In this document: positions 1-5,500 of the stretch, in pieces | Layout: each line of letters begins with the position of its first letter | How positions within the stretch are numbered: position 1 is the first letter of the stretch | DNA from: JBLHKE01 sp047619485 | Lineage (GTDB): Bacteria; Verrucomicrobiota; Verrucomicrobiia; Verrucomicrobiales; DEV007 | Length of the DNA stretch: 5,500 nucleotides | Reading direction: 5' to 3' | NCBI GenBank assembly: GCA_047619485.1 | Contig: JBLHKE010000548.1 | Span: 1 to 5,500, forward strand | Notes under the pieces: model-generated | Database searches by the model: none | What the model was told of the DNA's origin: nothing | Seen by the model: the letters and a program-made list of their open reading frames with translations, nothing else | Position numbers and translations under genes: made by a program

Positions 1-28
1 GGATTCTCTTTTGATCAGATTGCATCAT
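1..28 (-). CDS. Possible 5' end of an unidentified gene running off the window
   Basis: On the minus strand two consecutive ATG codons (28-26 and 25-23) open a frame that stays open to the window edge and would begin M-M-Q-S-D-Q-K-R-I. Only nine codons are visible, so no product can be named. The start does not resemble any ParB N-terminus I recognise, although a parB gene would be the expected neighbour downstream of parA. There is no Shine-Dalgarno sequence; the bases upstream are AT-rich. This is a weak call that rests on an open frame and a plausible upstream promoter. Confidence 0.2.
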
Positions 29-37
29 TTTTTGTGA

Positions 38-67
38 AAAATAAAATCGGATTGCGCTCCTGATCAA
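38..67 (-). promoter_or_regulatory. Possible sigma-70-type promoter for the left-edge ORF
   Basis: Reading the minus strand, TTGATC (67-62) is followed after 18 bases by TATTTT (43-38). Each hexamer matches four of six consensus bases. The predicted transcription start would fall about three bases before the ATG at 28, giving an almost leaderless message, so either the start or the promoter call may be wrong. The region is clearly more AT-rich than the coding DNA around it. Confidence 0.2.
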
Positions 68-69
68 GG

Positions 70-94
70 CGCTTGGGGCGTCTCGCCCCGAGTG
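70..94. terminator. GC-rich hairpin, possible terminator downstream of parA
   Basis: Bases 70-80 pair with 84-94 around a three-base loop (TCT). All eleven positions pair if G-T wobbles are allowed, and the core is GGGGCG/CGCCCC. No proper T tract follows on the minus strand, where parA transcription would arrive; on the plus strand only TTT follows. It may act as a weak or factor-assisted terminator, or as an RNA stability structure behind parA. Confidence 0.35.
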
Positions 95-100
95 TTTGGT

Positions 101-139
101 GCAACCATCACAATTCGTAGTGCACTACAGTATGGTTGC
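101..139. repeat. Nested inverted repeat: 8-bp arms around a 12-bp perfect palindrome
   Basis: The outer arms GCAACCAT (101-108) and ATGGTTGC (132-139) are perfect inverted copies. Between them sits the perfect palindrome GTAGTGCACTAC (117-128). The element starts eight bases past the parA stop. It could be a protein binding site or an RNA structure at the 3' end of parA. It does not match the parS consensus I know (a TGTTTCACGTGAAACA-type site), and there is no T tract to make it a standard terminator. Confidence 0.5.
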
Positions 140-147
140 CTCGGTCG

Positions 148-939
148 CTATCCCGTCGTTCGAAAATCACCGCGGTGCCTCGCCAGGAACTCCTGCGCCA
201 ATTCGCGGTAGGCGACGGCGCCGCTACAGGTCGGGGCGTATTCGATGATGCTCTTGCCGAACGATGGTGCCTCGCCGAGGCGAATACTTCTCGGGATGAC
301 GCTCTTGTAAACGATCTCAGGGAACACTTTGTAGACCTCTTCGACGACTTGCTTCGAGAGGTTGGTGCGGCTGTCGTGCATGGTCATGACGATGCCTTCG
401 ATTTGCACTTTTGGGTTTGCCCCACTGAGGCGAATCTGTTCTTGGACGTGGACAATTTTTGCGAGACCTTCTAAGCCGAACCACTCGCACTGGAGCGGGA
501 TGAGTAGCTCGTCTGCAGCTGCTAGGGCGGAGGTCATGAGCACGCCTAGCGATGGCGGGCAGTCCATGAAGACAAAGTCGTAGGCAGGCTCGTCGTAGAG
601 CGGTGCGAGGATCTCTTGTAGGCGTGAGAGGTGGTTGTCGCCCTGCGCGAGCTCGATCTCGGCTCCGGCGAGTTCCATCTCTGCCGGGATGATGTGCAGG
701 TTCTCGATGTGGGTCTGCTGGATCTTCGACTCGAGTGGCGCTTCGCCGATCAACACCTCGTAGAGAGAGTCGCCATCCTCGGGCTCGACCCCGAGGCCGC
801 TGGTCGCGTTTGCCTGTGGATCGAGATCAATCAACAACACCCGCACCTTCCCCAGCTCGGCGAGGCAGGTGGAAAGATTGATGGCGGTGGTCGTTTTTCC
901 GACTCCTCCTTTCTGATTAGCGATGGCGACGATCTTCAT
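148..939 (-). CDS. parA: ParA/Soj-family chromosome partitioning ATPase
   Basis: A 263-residue Walker-type ATPase that drives chromosome or replicon segregation. The family forms ATP-dependent dimers on the nucleoid, and hydrolysis is stimulated by ParB bound at parS. The deviant Walker A motif KGGVGKTT is at residues 10-17, with the signature lysine K10 and catalytic K15. Walker A' (LLIDLDPQ) is at 35-42 and Walker B (FVFMDCPPS) at 122-130. The C-terminal segment RLGEAPSFGKSI (220-231) is typical of Soj proteins. There is no N-terminal helix-turn-helix extension, so it belongs to the short chromosomal or type Ib form, whose usual length it matches. The ATG at 939-937 sits four bases after GGGGA, a weak ribosome binding site, and places the P-loop at the usual distance from the N-terminus. 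It is transcribed away from the helicase gene. No parB follows within the 147 bases available downstream. The family call is firm; whether the target is chromosome or plasmid is not shown. Confidence 0.95.
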   Translation of the reverse strand: MKIVAIANQKGGVGKTTTAINLSTCLAELGKVRVLLIDLDPQANATSGLGVEPEDGDSLYEVLIGEAPLESKIQQTHIENLHIIPAEMELAGAEIELAQGDNHLSRLQEILAPLYDEPAYDFVFMDCPPSLGVLMTSALAAADELLIPLQCEWFGLEGLAKIVHVQEQIRLSGANPKVQIEGIVMTMHDSRTNLSKQVVEEVYKVFPEIVYKSVIPRSIRLGEAPSFGKSIIEYAPTCSGAVAYRELAQEFLARHRGDFRTTG

Positions 940-1067
940 GGTTTCCCCACATTGGCTGGGGACACTAGAGAACCTTAGTTTATCTCCCGGATCAATGAAA
1001 TATCGACCGAGGCTGAATTTCGCTGGAAATTAGGTGCGAGCTGCGGTGTGGTGGCCTCCAAATCCCG
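940..1067. other. Divergent intergenic region between parA and the helicase gene
   Basis: These 128 bases must hold the promoters of both parA (leftward) and the helicase-photolyase unit (rightward). I found no convincing -35/-10 pair for either direction; the most AT-rich part is about 970-1020. The bases before the helicase ATG contain no Shine-Dalgarno match. Apart from the inverted repeat beside parA nothing else stands out. Confidence 0.5.
944..962 (-). promoter_or_regulatory. Inverted repeat overlapping the parA ribosome binding site
   Basis: TCCCCA (944-949) and TGGGGA (957-962) are perfect inverted repeats with a seven-base spacer. In the parA message one arm supplies the GGGGA that would serve as ribosome binding site just before the ATG, so folding would hide it. 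The element could equally be a small operator. The sequence shows only the dyad; a regulatory role is inferred. Confidence 0.3.
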
Positions 1068-3506
1068 ATGAATGTCTTAGAGTTTTCGCTAGCGATCCCC
1101 GACCTGTGGCAGCAGGAGGCGATTCGGGCATTGCAAGATGGACGGGATGTTGTGGTCGATGCGCCGACTGGCGCAGGCAAGACCTGGGTGTTCGAGTTGT
1201 TTGTGAAAGAGTGGCGCGGACGGGAACGGCAGGCAATTTACACGGTGCCGACGCGCGCCTTGGCGAATGACAAGTGGTCCGAGTGGAAATCGAAGGGCTG
1301 GGACGTCGGGATCGCGACGGGTGACTTGGCTGAAAACCTTGAGGCACCAGTGATTGTGGCAACGTTAGAGACACAGCGCGAACGCTTGCTGATGGGCAAC
1401 GGGCCAGCGATGCTGGTGGTGGACGAATACCAGATGATGGGGGATCGCAAGCGCGGTCTCAATTATGAGGTGGCGATCGCACTCGCTCCGCCGGAGACTC
1501 AGCTCCTGCTTCTGAGTGGTAGTGTGGCGAACCCGGTCGAGATCACCGAGTGGTTGCGCGGGCTCGGGCGTCGGGTGCAGTTCGTGCAAGAGACGGTGCG
1601 ACCGGTGCCGCTTGACGAGATGCCGGTGGAGATGCTACCGAAAGTGCCCTCGCACTTGAAGGCGATCTTGGTGCGCTCCGCAGCGGGGGCGTTGCTGGGC
1701 GAGCTGACTCCACTGCTGCTATTCGCTCCGCAGCGGGGGGCTGCCGAGAAGTTGGCAAAGAAGATCGCCGCTGCGCTGCCGCAAGACGATCCGGTCGAAC
1801 TGCCCGAAGCTGCACAGCGAGCGGTGGGCAAGCAGATGATGAACCTGCTGAAATCGCGTGTGGCCTACCACCACAGCGGGCTGAGTTATGCGGCGCGTGC
1901 TGGGGTCATCGAACCGCTGGCGAAGGCCGGGCAGCTACGGGTGATCGTGGCCACCACGGGATTGGCTGCCGGGATCAACTTCTCAGTGCGCTCGGTTTTG
2001 ATCTCTGATATCTATTACAACGACGGCCCCTATTTGCGCGAACTCGAGTCCGATGAACTTCTACAGATGTTCGGGCGGGCAGGGCGGCGCGGTTTGGACG
2101 ACCAGGGGTTCGTGCTGACGACGCAGAAGAGCCCGCGTATCATGGATGGCGTGGCGAAACGGCTCATCCGCGTGAACGAGATCGACTGGCCGACTCTGAT
2201 CCGGATCATGGGTCGGGCGGTGCGCGCTGGCGAGGAACCGCTGCCGGCTGCGGTGAAATTTTGTAGCCAACTGTTTTCCAAACAGAAAATCCGTATAGGG
2301 ATCGAAGCGGATGCTGGCGAATCGGATCCTGTCCGAGCAAAGAGCCCCTTGAATTTCGGTCCACATCGGGATGAGGTGATGGATGGAACGGGGCGTTGGG
2401 CACCACCGGGTAGCTTCGAGCGCGGGCGGCGGAGCCTTGCGGGCTGTTGGGTTTTCGTCAAAGATCGATGGCGGCCGGCGCTGCGATCGGCGACGCTGGT
2501 GGACGAGCTGGGGCGGGGGAATCTGGTGAAATTTCCGCGTGAGGCTGGGCGTGGTTTTTTCTACGGCAAAGAGTTCGGGGTGGGGAACTTCATCGGCGAC
2601 GTGGTTCGATTGACGGTGGCGATGCGCAAGTCGCTGAGCTTGCCAAAGTCTGAGGCGGACATGACGCGGCAGGAGTTCGACGAGCGGGTTCTGCCGATCC
2701 TGCGCGAACGTCAGGAGCTGGGCGAGGTGAGTGGAACCAAGCGCCGGGGCGATCGCCTCGTGGCGCAGGTCGAGTTCGGCGACCATCAGATGGAAGTGAC
2801 GATCGATGCCAATGGCAAGGCGTTGATTGATCCACCGTCGCGGCGAGTCGCAGTGGAGGTCGAGACGGGTTATGAGGGATTCGAGCCGCCGGCGGGGTCG
2901 GCTGCGTTCGCGTGGCGACAGCTGGGGCTCGTCGATTCTGGTGGGAAGCCGACTCGCCGTGGTCAGGTGTTTGCGCGTTTCAATGGTGGCGAAGGTTTGA
3001 TGGTGGCGGCGGCATTGGAAGATGCGAGTTACCCGCTTGATGAGCTGATCTGGCACCTTGGGAACTTACGCGGCGGCTACCGATTTGCCGATGAGGGTGA
3101 TGGCGGCGGGAGCGTCCGCCTCGGAAGCTGCGCGCGATCTCTCTTTGGCATGGTCGACCACCCTGGCTACCTCGAACTCGGCCTGTGTCCAAACTATGGT
3201 GAAGGAACTGCCGAGGCGATCCAAGACGTGCTGGCGAATGGGAGGAAGGTGGCGGATCTGACGACGGTCGAGTTGCGTGCTGGCGATATTGAGCGGGCGA
3301 TCGTGGAATGGTTGAGTCTGTTGCGCCACGTGGTGCACGCGCGGGAGCTTCAATGGGGGCGGTGGGTGGCACTGCAGCGGGCCTGCGGGAAATACCTGAA
3401 TCTCTACGCGGGGGATGAGCGTAGGAACAGCGTCGGGGCACTACCACAAACGACCCTCAATCGGCGGGTCAGGCAGCGCTTCGGCTTCAGAGATTTTCAA
3501 TCATGA
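1068..3506 (+). CDS. Ski2-like DExH-box superfamily 2 helicase
   Basis: An 812-residue ATP-dependent nucleic-acid helicase, probably cytoplasmic. Superfamily 2 motifs appear in order: a Q-like element WQQEAI (14-19), Walker A APTGAGKT (32-39), Ia VPTRALA (60-66), II as DEYQ (119-122), III as SGS (150-152, usually SAT), IV near LLLFAPQRG (216-224), V ATTGLAAGINF (295-305) and VI QMFGRAGRRGLDD (333-345). The last motif and the stretch DRKRGLNYE after motif II resemble Ski2/Mtr4/HelY proteins. The remaining 450 or so residues match no domain I can name; 628-668 recall the helical C-terminal part of Ski2-like enzymes. Substrate (DNA or RNA) cannot be told from sequence. The ATG at 1068 leaves a normal short lead before the Q element but has no Shine-Dalgarno sequence. 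The TGA stop overlaps the photolyase start, suggesting co-translation and perhaps a DNA repair role. Confidence 0.9.
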   Translation: MNVLEFSLAIPDLWQQEAIRALQDGRDVVVDAPTGAGKTWVFELFVKEWRGRERQAIYTVPTRALANDKWSEWKSKGWDVGIATGDLAENLEAPVIVATLETQRERLLMGNGPAMLVVDEYQMMGDRKRGLNYEVAIALAPPETQLLLLSGSVANPVEITEWLRGLGRRVQFVQETVRPVPLDEMPVEMLPKVPSHLKAILVRSAAGALLGELTPLLLFAPQRGAAEKLAKKIAAALPQDDPVELPEAAQRAVGKQMMNLLKSRVAYHHSGLSYAARAGVIEPLAKAGQLRVIVATTGLAAGINFSVRSVLISDIYYNDGPYLRELESDELLQMFGRAGRRGLDDQGFVLTTQKSPRIMDGVAKRLIRVNEIDWPTLIRIMGRAVRAGEEPLPAAVKFCSQLFSKQKIRIGIEADAGESDPVRAKSPLNFGPHRDEVMDGTGRWAPPGSFERGRRSLAGCWVFVKDRWRPALRSATLVDELGRGNLVKFPREAGRGFFYGKEFGVGNFIGDVVRLTVAMRKSLSLPKSEADMTRQEFDERVLPILRERQELGEVSGTKRRGDRLVAQVEFGDHQMEVTIDANGKALIDPPSRRVAVEVETGYEGFEPPAGSAAFAWRQLGLVDSGGKPTRRGQVFARFNGGEGLMVAAALEDASYPLDELIWHLGNLRGGYRFADEGDGGGSVRLGSCARSLFGMVDHPGYLELGLCPNYGEGTAEAIQDVLANGRKVADLTTVELRAGDIERAIVEWLSLLRHVVHARELQWGRWVALQRACGKYLNLYAGDERRNSVGALPQTTLNRRVRQRFGFRDFQS
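3503..3506 (+). promoter_or_regulatory. ATGA stop-start overlap coupling helicase and photolyase
   Basis: The photolyase ATG (3503-3505) overlaps the helicase TGA (3504-3506). No Shine-Dalgarno sequence precedes the ATG, so the photolyase is probably translated by ribosomes that have just finished the helicase. This fixes the photolyase start and indicates a shared message. It also shows that TGA is read as stop in this genome. Confidence 0.8.
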
Positions 3507-4936
3507 GCGCCTCAATCGTTTGGTTTCGTCAAGACTTGCGCCTCTCCGACCACCCGGCGCTTGCCGCTGCGATTCGGCGGGGAGAGCCCGTCGTGCCAGT
3601 GTATTTGTGGGCACCGGCTGAGGAAGGCGATTGGAAACCTGGTGGCGCGACACGCTGGTGGTTGCATCATGCGCTTGCAGATCTCGACAAGCAACTGCGC
3701 GAACTTGGGTCACGCTTGCTGATCCGCGAGTGTGACAGCAGTTTGGCGGCGCTGCGCGAGTTGGTCGAAGAGTGTGGGGCGGACGGTGTCTACTGGAATC
3801 GGCGTTATGAACCGGCGGTGATCGAACGCGACAAGAAGATCAAATCCGAGCTGCGTGAGACCGGGTTGGAGGTGAAGAGTTTTAACTCGGGGATGTTGTT
3901 CGAGCCGCACGAGATCGCGAACAAATCAGGCAAGCCATTCCAGGTGTTCACGCCGATGTGGAAACACTACCAGACCTTGGAGATGCCGCAGGTGGTCGAC
4001 GTCGATCTAGCCGAACTCAAGTCACCGAAGAAGTGGCCGGGTGGCAGTAAGCTGGAAGACTTGGCTCTGTTACCTAGCATTGTTTGGGATGGCGGATTCT
4101 ACGAGGCCTGGGATCCGACCCGCGCTGCGATGATCGATCGCTTGGATAGCATGCGCGATGACGGGCGCGCGAAGGCCTACCTCGACGATCGCGACACTCC
4201 ATCGCTCGATGGTACATCAGCGCTGTCGCCATTTTTACACAGCGGTCAGGTCGGCGTGCGCGAGGCCTGGTGGAAACTGGGAGAAGGGAGTGCGATCGAT
4301 CGCGGGTTGCGCCGCCAGTTGATCTGGAGAGAATTCGCCCACCACCTCTTGTTCCATTTCCCGGTGACACCGCTCAAACCGCTGCGACCCGAGTTCGAGA
4401 TGTTCCCATGGAAGGAGGACGCTGCGGCGCTCTCTCGCTGGCAACGTGGTGAGACCGGCTACCCGATCGTCGATGCCGGGATGCGCCAGTTGTGGCACAC
4501 TGGCTGGATGCACAACCGGGTGCGGATGATTGTCGGATCGCTACTGGTGAAACACCTCTTGGTCCACTGGCTCGAGGGGGCGAAGTGGTTCTGGGACACG
4601 CTGGTCGACGCAGATCTGGCTAATAACACACTGGGGTGGCAGTGGATCGGCGGCTGCGGGGCAGATGCCGCGCCGTATTTCCGAATTTTCAATCCGATGA
4701 CTCAAGGCGAAAAGTTCGACACCGATGCCGCTTACGTGCGGCAGTGGGTGCCTGAACTCAAACGCCTACCGGACAAGTTCATCCACCGTCCGTGGGAGAT
4801 GGGCGAGCTGGAGCTGTCGGGTTTGGGTGTTGTGTTAGGACTGGACTACCCGCTACCGGTGATCGGACACACGGAGGGGCGACAGCAGGCGCTCGATGCG
4901 TTCGCGATCTTGAAGGCGCGTCGTCAGCAGGCATAA
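3503..4936 (+). CDS. phrB: Deoxyribodipyrimidine photolyase, class I (cryptochrome/photolyase family)
   Basis: A 477-residue flavoenzyme that uses blue or near-UV light to split cyclobutane pyrimidine dimers in DNA. The N-terminal alpha/beta antenna domain starts with IVWFRQDLRLSDHPAL (5-20). The FAD domain shows TSALSPFLHSGQV (238-250), WREFAHH (275-281), GYPIVDAGMRQL (319-330), TGWMHNRVRM (333-342) and DAAPYFRIFNP (388-398). The electron-transfer tryptophans of the E. coli enzyme (W306, W359, W382) correspond to W303, W356 and W379, with identical spacings of 53 and 23 residues; N375 matches the asparagine beside the flavin. Length is normal for the family (about 470). The antenna chromophore cannot be read from sequence. 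The intact triad and active site favour a true photolyase over a signalling cryptochrome. It is the second gene of a coupled pair with the helicase. Its TAA stop lies in an A tract that forms part of the opposite-strand terminator. Confidence 0.95.
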   Translation: MSASIVWFRQDLRLSDHPALAAAIRRGEPVVPVYLWAPAEEGDWKPGGATRWWLHHALADLDKQLRELGSRLLIRECDSSLAALRELVEECGADGVYWNRRYEPAVIERDKKIKSELRETGLEVKSFNSGMLFEPHEIANKSGKPFQVFTPMWKHYQTLEMPQVVDVDLAELKSPKKWPGGSKLEDLALLPSIVWDGGFYEAWDPTRAAMIDRLDSMRDDGRAKAYLDDRDTPSLDGTSALSPFLHSGQVGVREAWWKLGEGSAIDRGLRRQLIWREFAHHLLFHFPVTPLKPLRPEFEMFPWKEDAAALSRWQRGETGYPIVDAGMRQLWHTGWMHNRVRMIVGSLLVKHLLVHWLEGAKWFWDTLVDADLANNTLGWQWIGGCGADAAPYFRIFNPMTQGEKFDTDAAYVRQWVPELKRLPDKFIHRPWEMGELELSGLGVVLGLDYPLPVIGHTEGRQQALDAFAILKARRQQA

Positions 4937-4968
4937 AAAAAAACGGCCAACTCCGAAGAGTTGACCGT
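4935..4968 (-). terminator. Intrinsic terminator of the HMA-domain gene
   Basis: In the minus-strand transcript an 11-bp stem (4968-4958 with 4953-4943) closes on a UUCG tetraloop in the favourable C(UUCG)G context and is followed directly by nine U (4943-4935). All stem positions pair on the minus strand, one as U-G; read on the plus strand that position is a C-A mismatch and no T tract follows. The element therefore belongs to the leftward gene, with at most weak activity for photolyase transcripts. Its U tract overlaps the photolyase stop codon. Confidence 0.85.
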
Positions 4969-4997
4969 CGTGAATTTGATAGGAATAGAATACCTGC

Positions 4998-5348
4998 TTA
5001 GGCGGGTTTCTTCTTATCCTTCTTTTTCTCGCCGAAGCTGGAGACGCCATACTGGCTGCCTTTGAAGGCTGTCTCGGCATCTTTCTTCTCCATGTCTTCG
5101 CCCTTTTTCATGGTCACGGTAGCGACCTTGGTAGTTGGGTTGAACTCGACTTTCTTAACACCGGAAACCTTCTTGAGCGCCGCACGGACGCGAGGGGGAC
5201 AACCGACTTTTCATGTCGCGCCAGAAACGCCTACGCTGTAGGTTTTGGCTGCTTTCTTATCTTCTTTCTTGTCGGCTGCTGCGCTCGTCGTAACGAAGGC
5301 GAACAGCGACACTGCTAGGATGCACAGAGTGCTAGTTAATGTTTTCAT
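4998..5348 (-). pseudogene. Exported HMA-domain metal-binding protein gene interrupted by one in-frame TGA (disrupted gene or selenoprotein)
   Basis: The frame runs from ATG (5348-5346) to TAA (5000-4998), 116 codons, with one internal TGA at codon 46 (5213-5211). Residues 1-25 form a signal peptide: Lys2, a hydrophobic core LCILAVSLFAF, then an alanine-rich cleavage region before DKKEDKK. Residues 35-105 follow the HMA beta-alpha-beta-beta-alpha-beta pattern: KTYSVGVSG, helix PPRVRAALKKVSG, strands VKKVEFN and VATVTMKK, helix MEKKDAETAFKG, strand YGVSSF. A lysine-rich tail ends the protein. HMA proteins bind Cu, Zn or Hg through paired cysteines after a G-M-T motif; here G-A-T is followed by the TGA, then K-V-G-Cys50, so the TGA replaces the first cysteine of a T-C-x-x-G-C site. 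Everything else, including the terminator, is intact. The default reading is a nonsense mutation or sequence error; selenocysteine is the alternative. The true partner and metal are unknown. Confidence 0.7.
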
Positions 5349-5420
5349 ACGGAGTAAGACTAACGTCCTAAAAATTTATTCCAAGCGATACCACAAAAGT
5401 TACGGGATCGTCATACGGAG
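5345..5420. repeat. Pair of exact 10-bp direct repeats 66 bp apart
   Basis: TCATACGGAG occurs at 5345-5354, covering the HMA gene start codon, and again at 5411-5420. On the minus strand both copies read CTCCGTATGA and so carry an ATG in the same frame; the upstream one opens only a four-codon frame (M-T-I-P-stop). This may be a small duplication of the gene's 5' end or chance. Confidence 0.4.
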
Positions 5421-5500
5421 CCGGTAGAAGTAGCTCTGAACTAGGCGGCTGAGGGAGTTGTTCAGTGTTGTGTTTACTGTTGACTGTGAATCACTTATGG
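5349..5500. other. Right-end non-coding region upstream of the HMA gene
   Basis: No open frame of note occurs on either strand. The stretch must contain the leftward promoter of the HMA gene; the AT-rich part at about 5370-5385 is the likeliest place but no clear hexamer pair is seen. An exact 10-bp repeat (TCATACGGAG at 5345-5354 and 5411-5420) lies in it. Positions 5455-5485 are rich in TGTT-like words on the plus strand. An ATG at 5497-5499 on the plus strand is too close to the edge to judge. Confidence 0.4.

Noticed and set aside
64..108. Short minus-strand frame starting at an ATG at 108 (14 codons)
   Set aside because: It lies across the dyad and GC hairpin, has no ribosome binding site and codes for nothing recognisable.
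117..128. Palindrome considered as a parS site
   Set aside because: GTAGTGCACTAC does not fit the TGTTTCACGTGAAACA-type consensus, and no ParB gene is visible to support it.
2061..3056. Long 331-codon minus-strand open frame inside the helicase gene
   Set aside because: It is rich in Arg, Pro, His and Ser, as antisense frames of GC-rich genes usually are. It has no recognisable motif and lies fully inside a well-supported gene.
5186..5215. Compensating frameshifts instead of a point change around the TGA
   Set aside because: The frame is the same before and after the TGA, and residues on both sides fit the HMA pattern. The other two frames give no HMA-like residues here.
4998..5348. TGA read as tryptophan by an alternative genetic code
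   Set aside because: The helicase gene uses TGA as its stop in the ATGA overlap, and the other genes are complete with TGG for tryptophan.
1..5500. CRISPR arrays, tRNA or rRNA genes, and insertion sequences
   Set aside because: No regularly spaced repeats, cloverleaf-like sequence, rRNA-like sequence or transposase with terminal inverted repeats was seen.

Overview
The window carries four protein-coding loci from a moderately GC-rich bacterium: a chromosomal-type ParA ATPase on the minus strand, a Ski2-like DExH helicase and a class I photolyase joined head to tail on the plus strand, and a small exported heavy-metal-associated (HMA) domain gene on the minus strand with one in-frame TGA. Start codons mostly lack a good Shine-Dalgarno sequence. 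Together with the overall look of the proteins this suggests a member of the Verrucomicrobiota or a nearby phylum, but that is an impression and not a proven assignment. TGA ends the helicase gene, so the genome appears to use the standard code.

Layout. Positions 1-147 are non-coding except for a possible run-off ORF start at 28-1 (minus). They hold a GC hairpin (70-94) and a nested dyad (101-139) just beyond the parA stop. parA lies at 148-939 (minus). A 128-bp divergent spacer follows, with a small inverted repeat that covers the probable parA ribosome binding site. The helicase (1068-3506) and photolyase (3503-4936) overlap by the four bases ATGA and probably form one translationally coupled unit. 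A strong intrinsic terminator with a TTCG loop (4935-4968) serves the convergent HMA gene (4998-5348, minus), and its T tract runs into the photolyase stop codon. Positions 5349-5500 have no supportable gene.

How the genes relate. ParA is a chromosome or replicon segregation ATPase, but no parB and no parS-like site is visible here. The helicase-photolyase pair suggests a light-dependent DNA repair unit in which an uncharacterised helicase is co-produced with photolyase; the functional link is inferred only from the gene overlap. The HMA protein would be secreted to the periplasm and bind a soft metal ion.

The most notable signal is the TGA at 5211-5213. It falls exactly where the first metal-binding cysteine of an HMA site (T-C-x-x-G-C form) is expected. 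Reading frame, fold pattern, signal peptide and terminator are otherwise intact. The explanations are a nonsense mutation or sequencing error (the default) or a selenocysteine codon.
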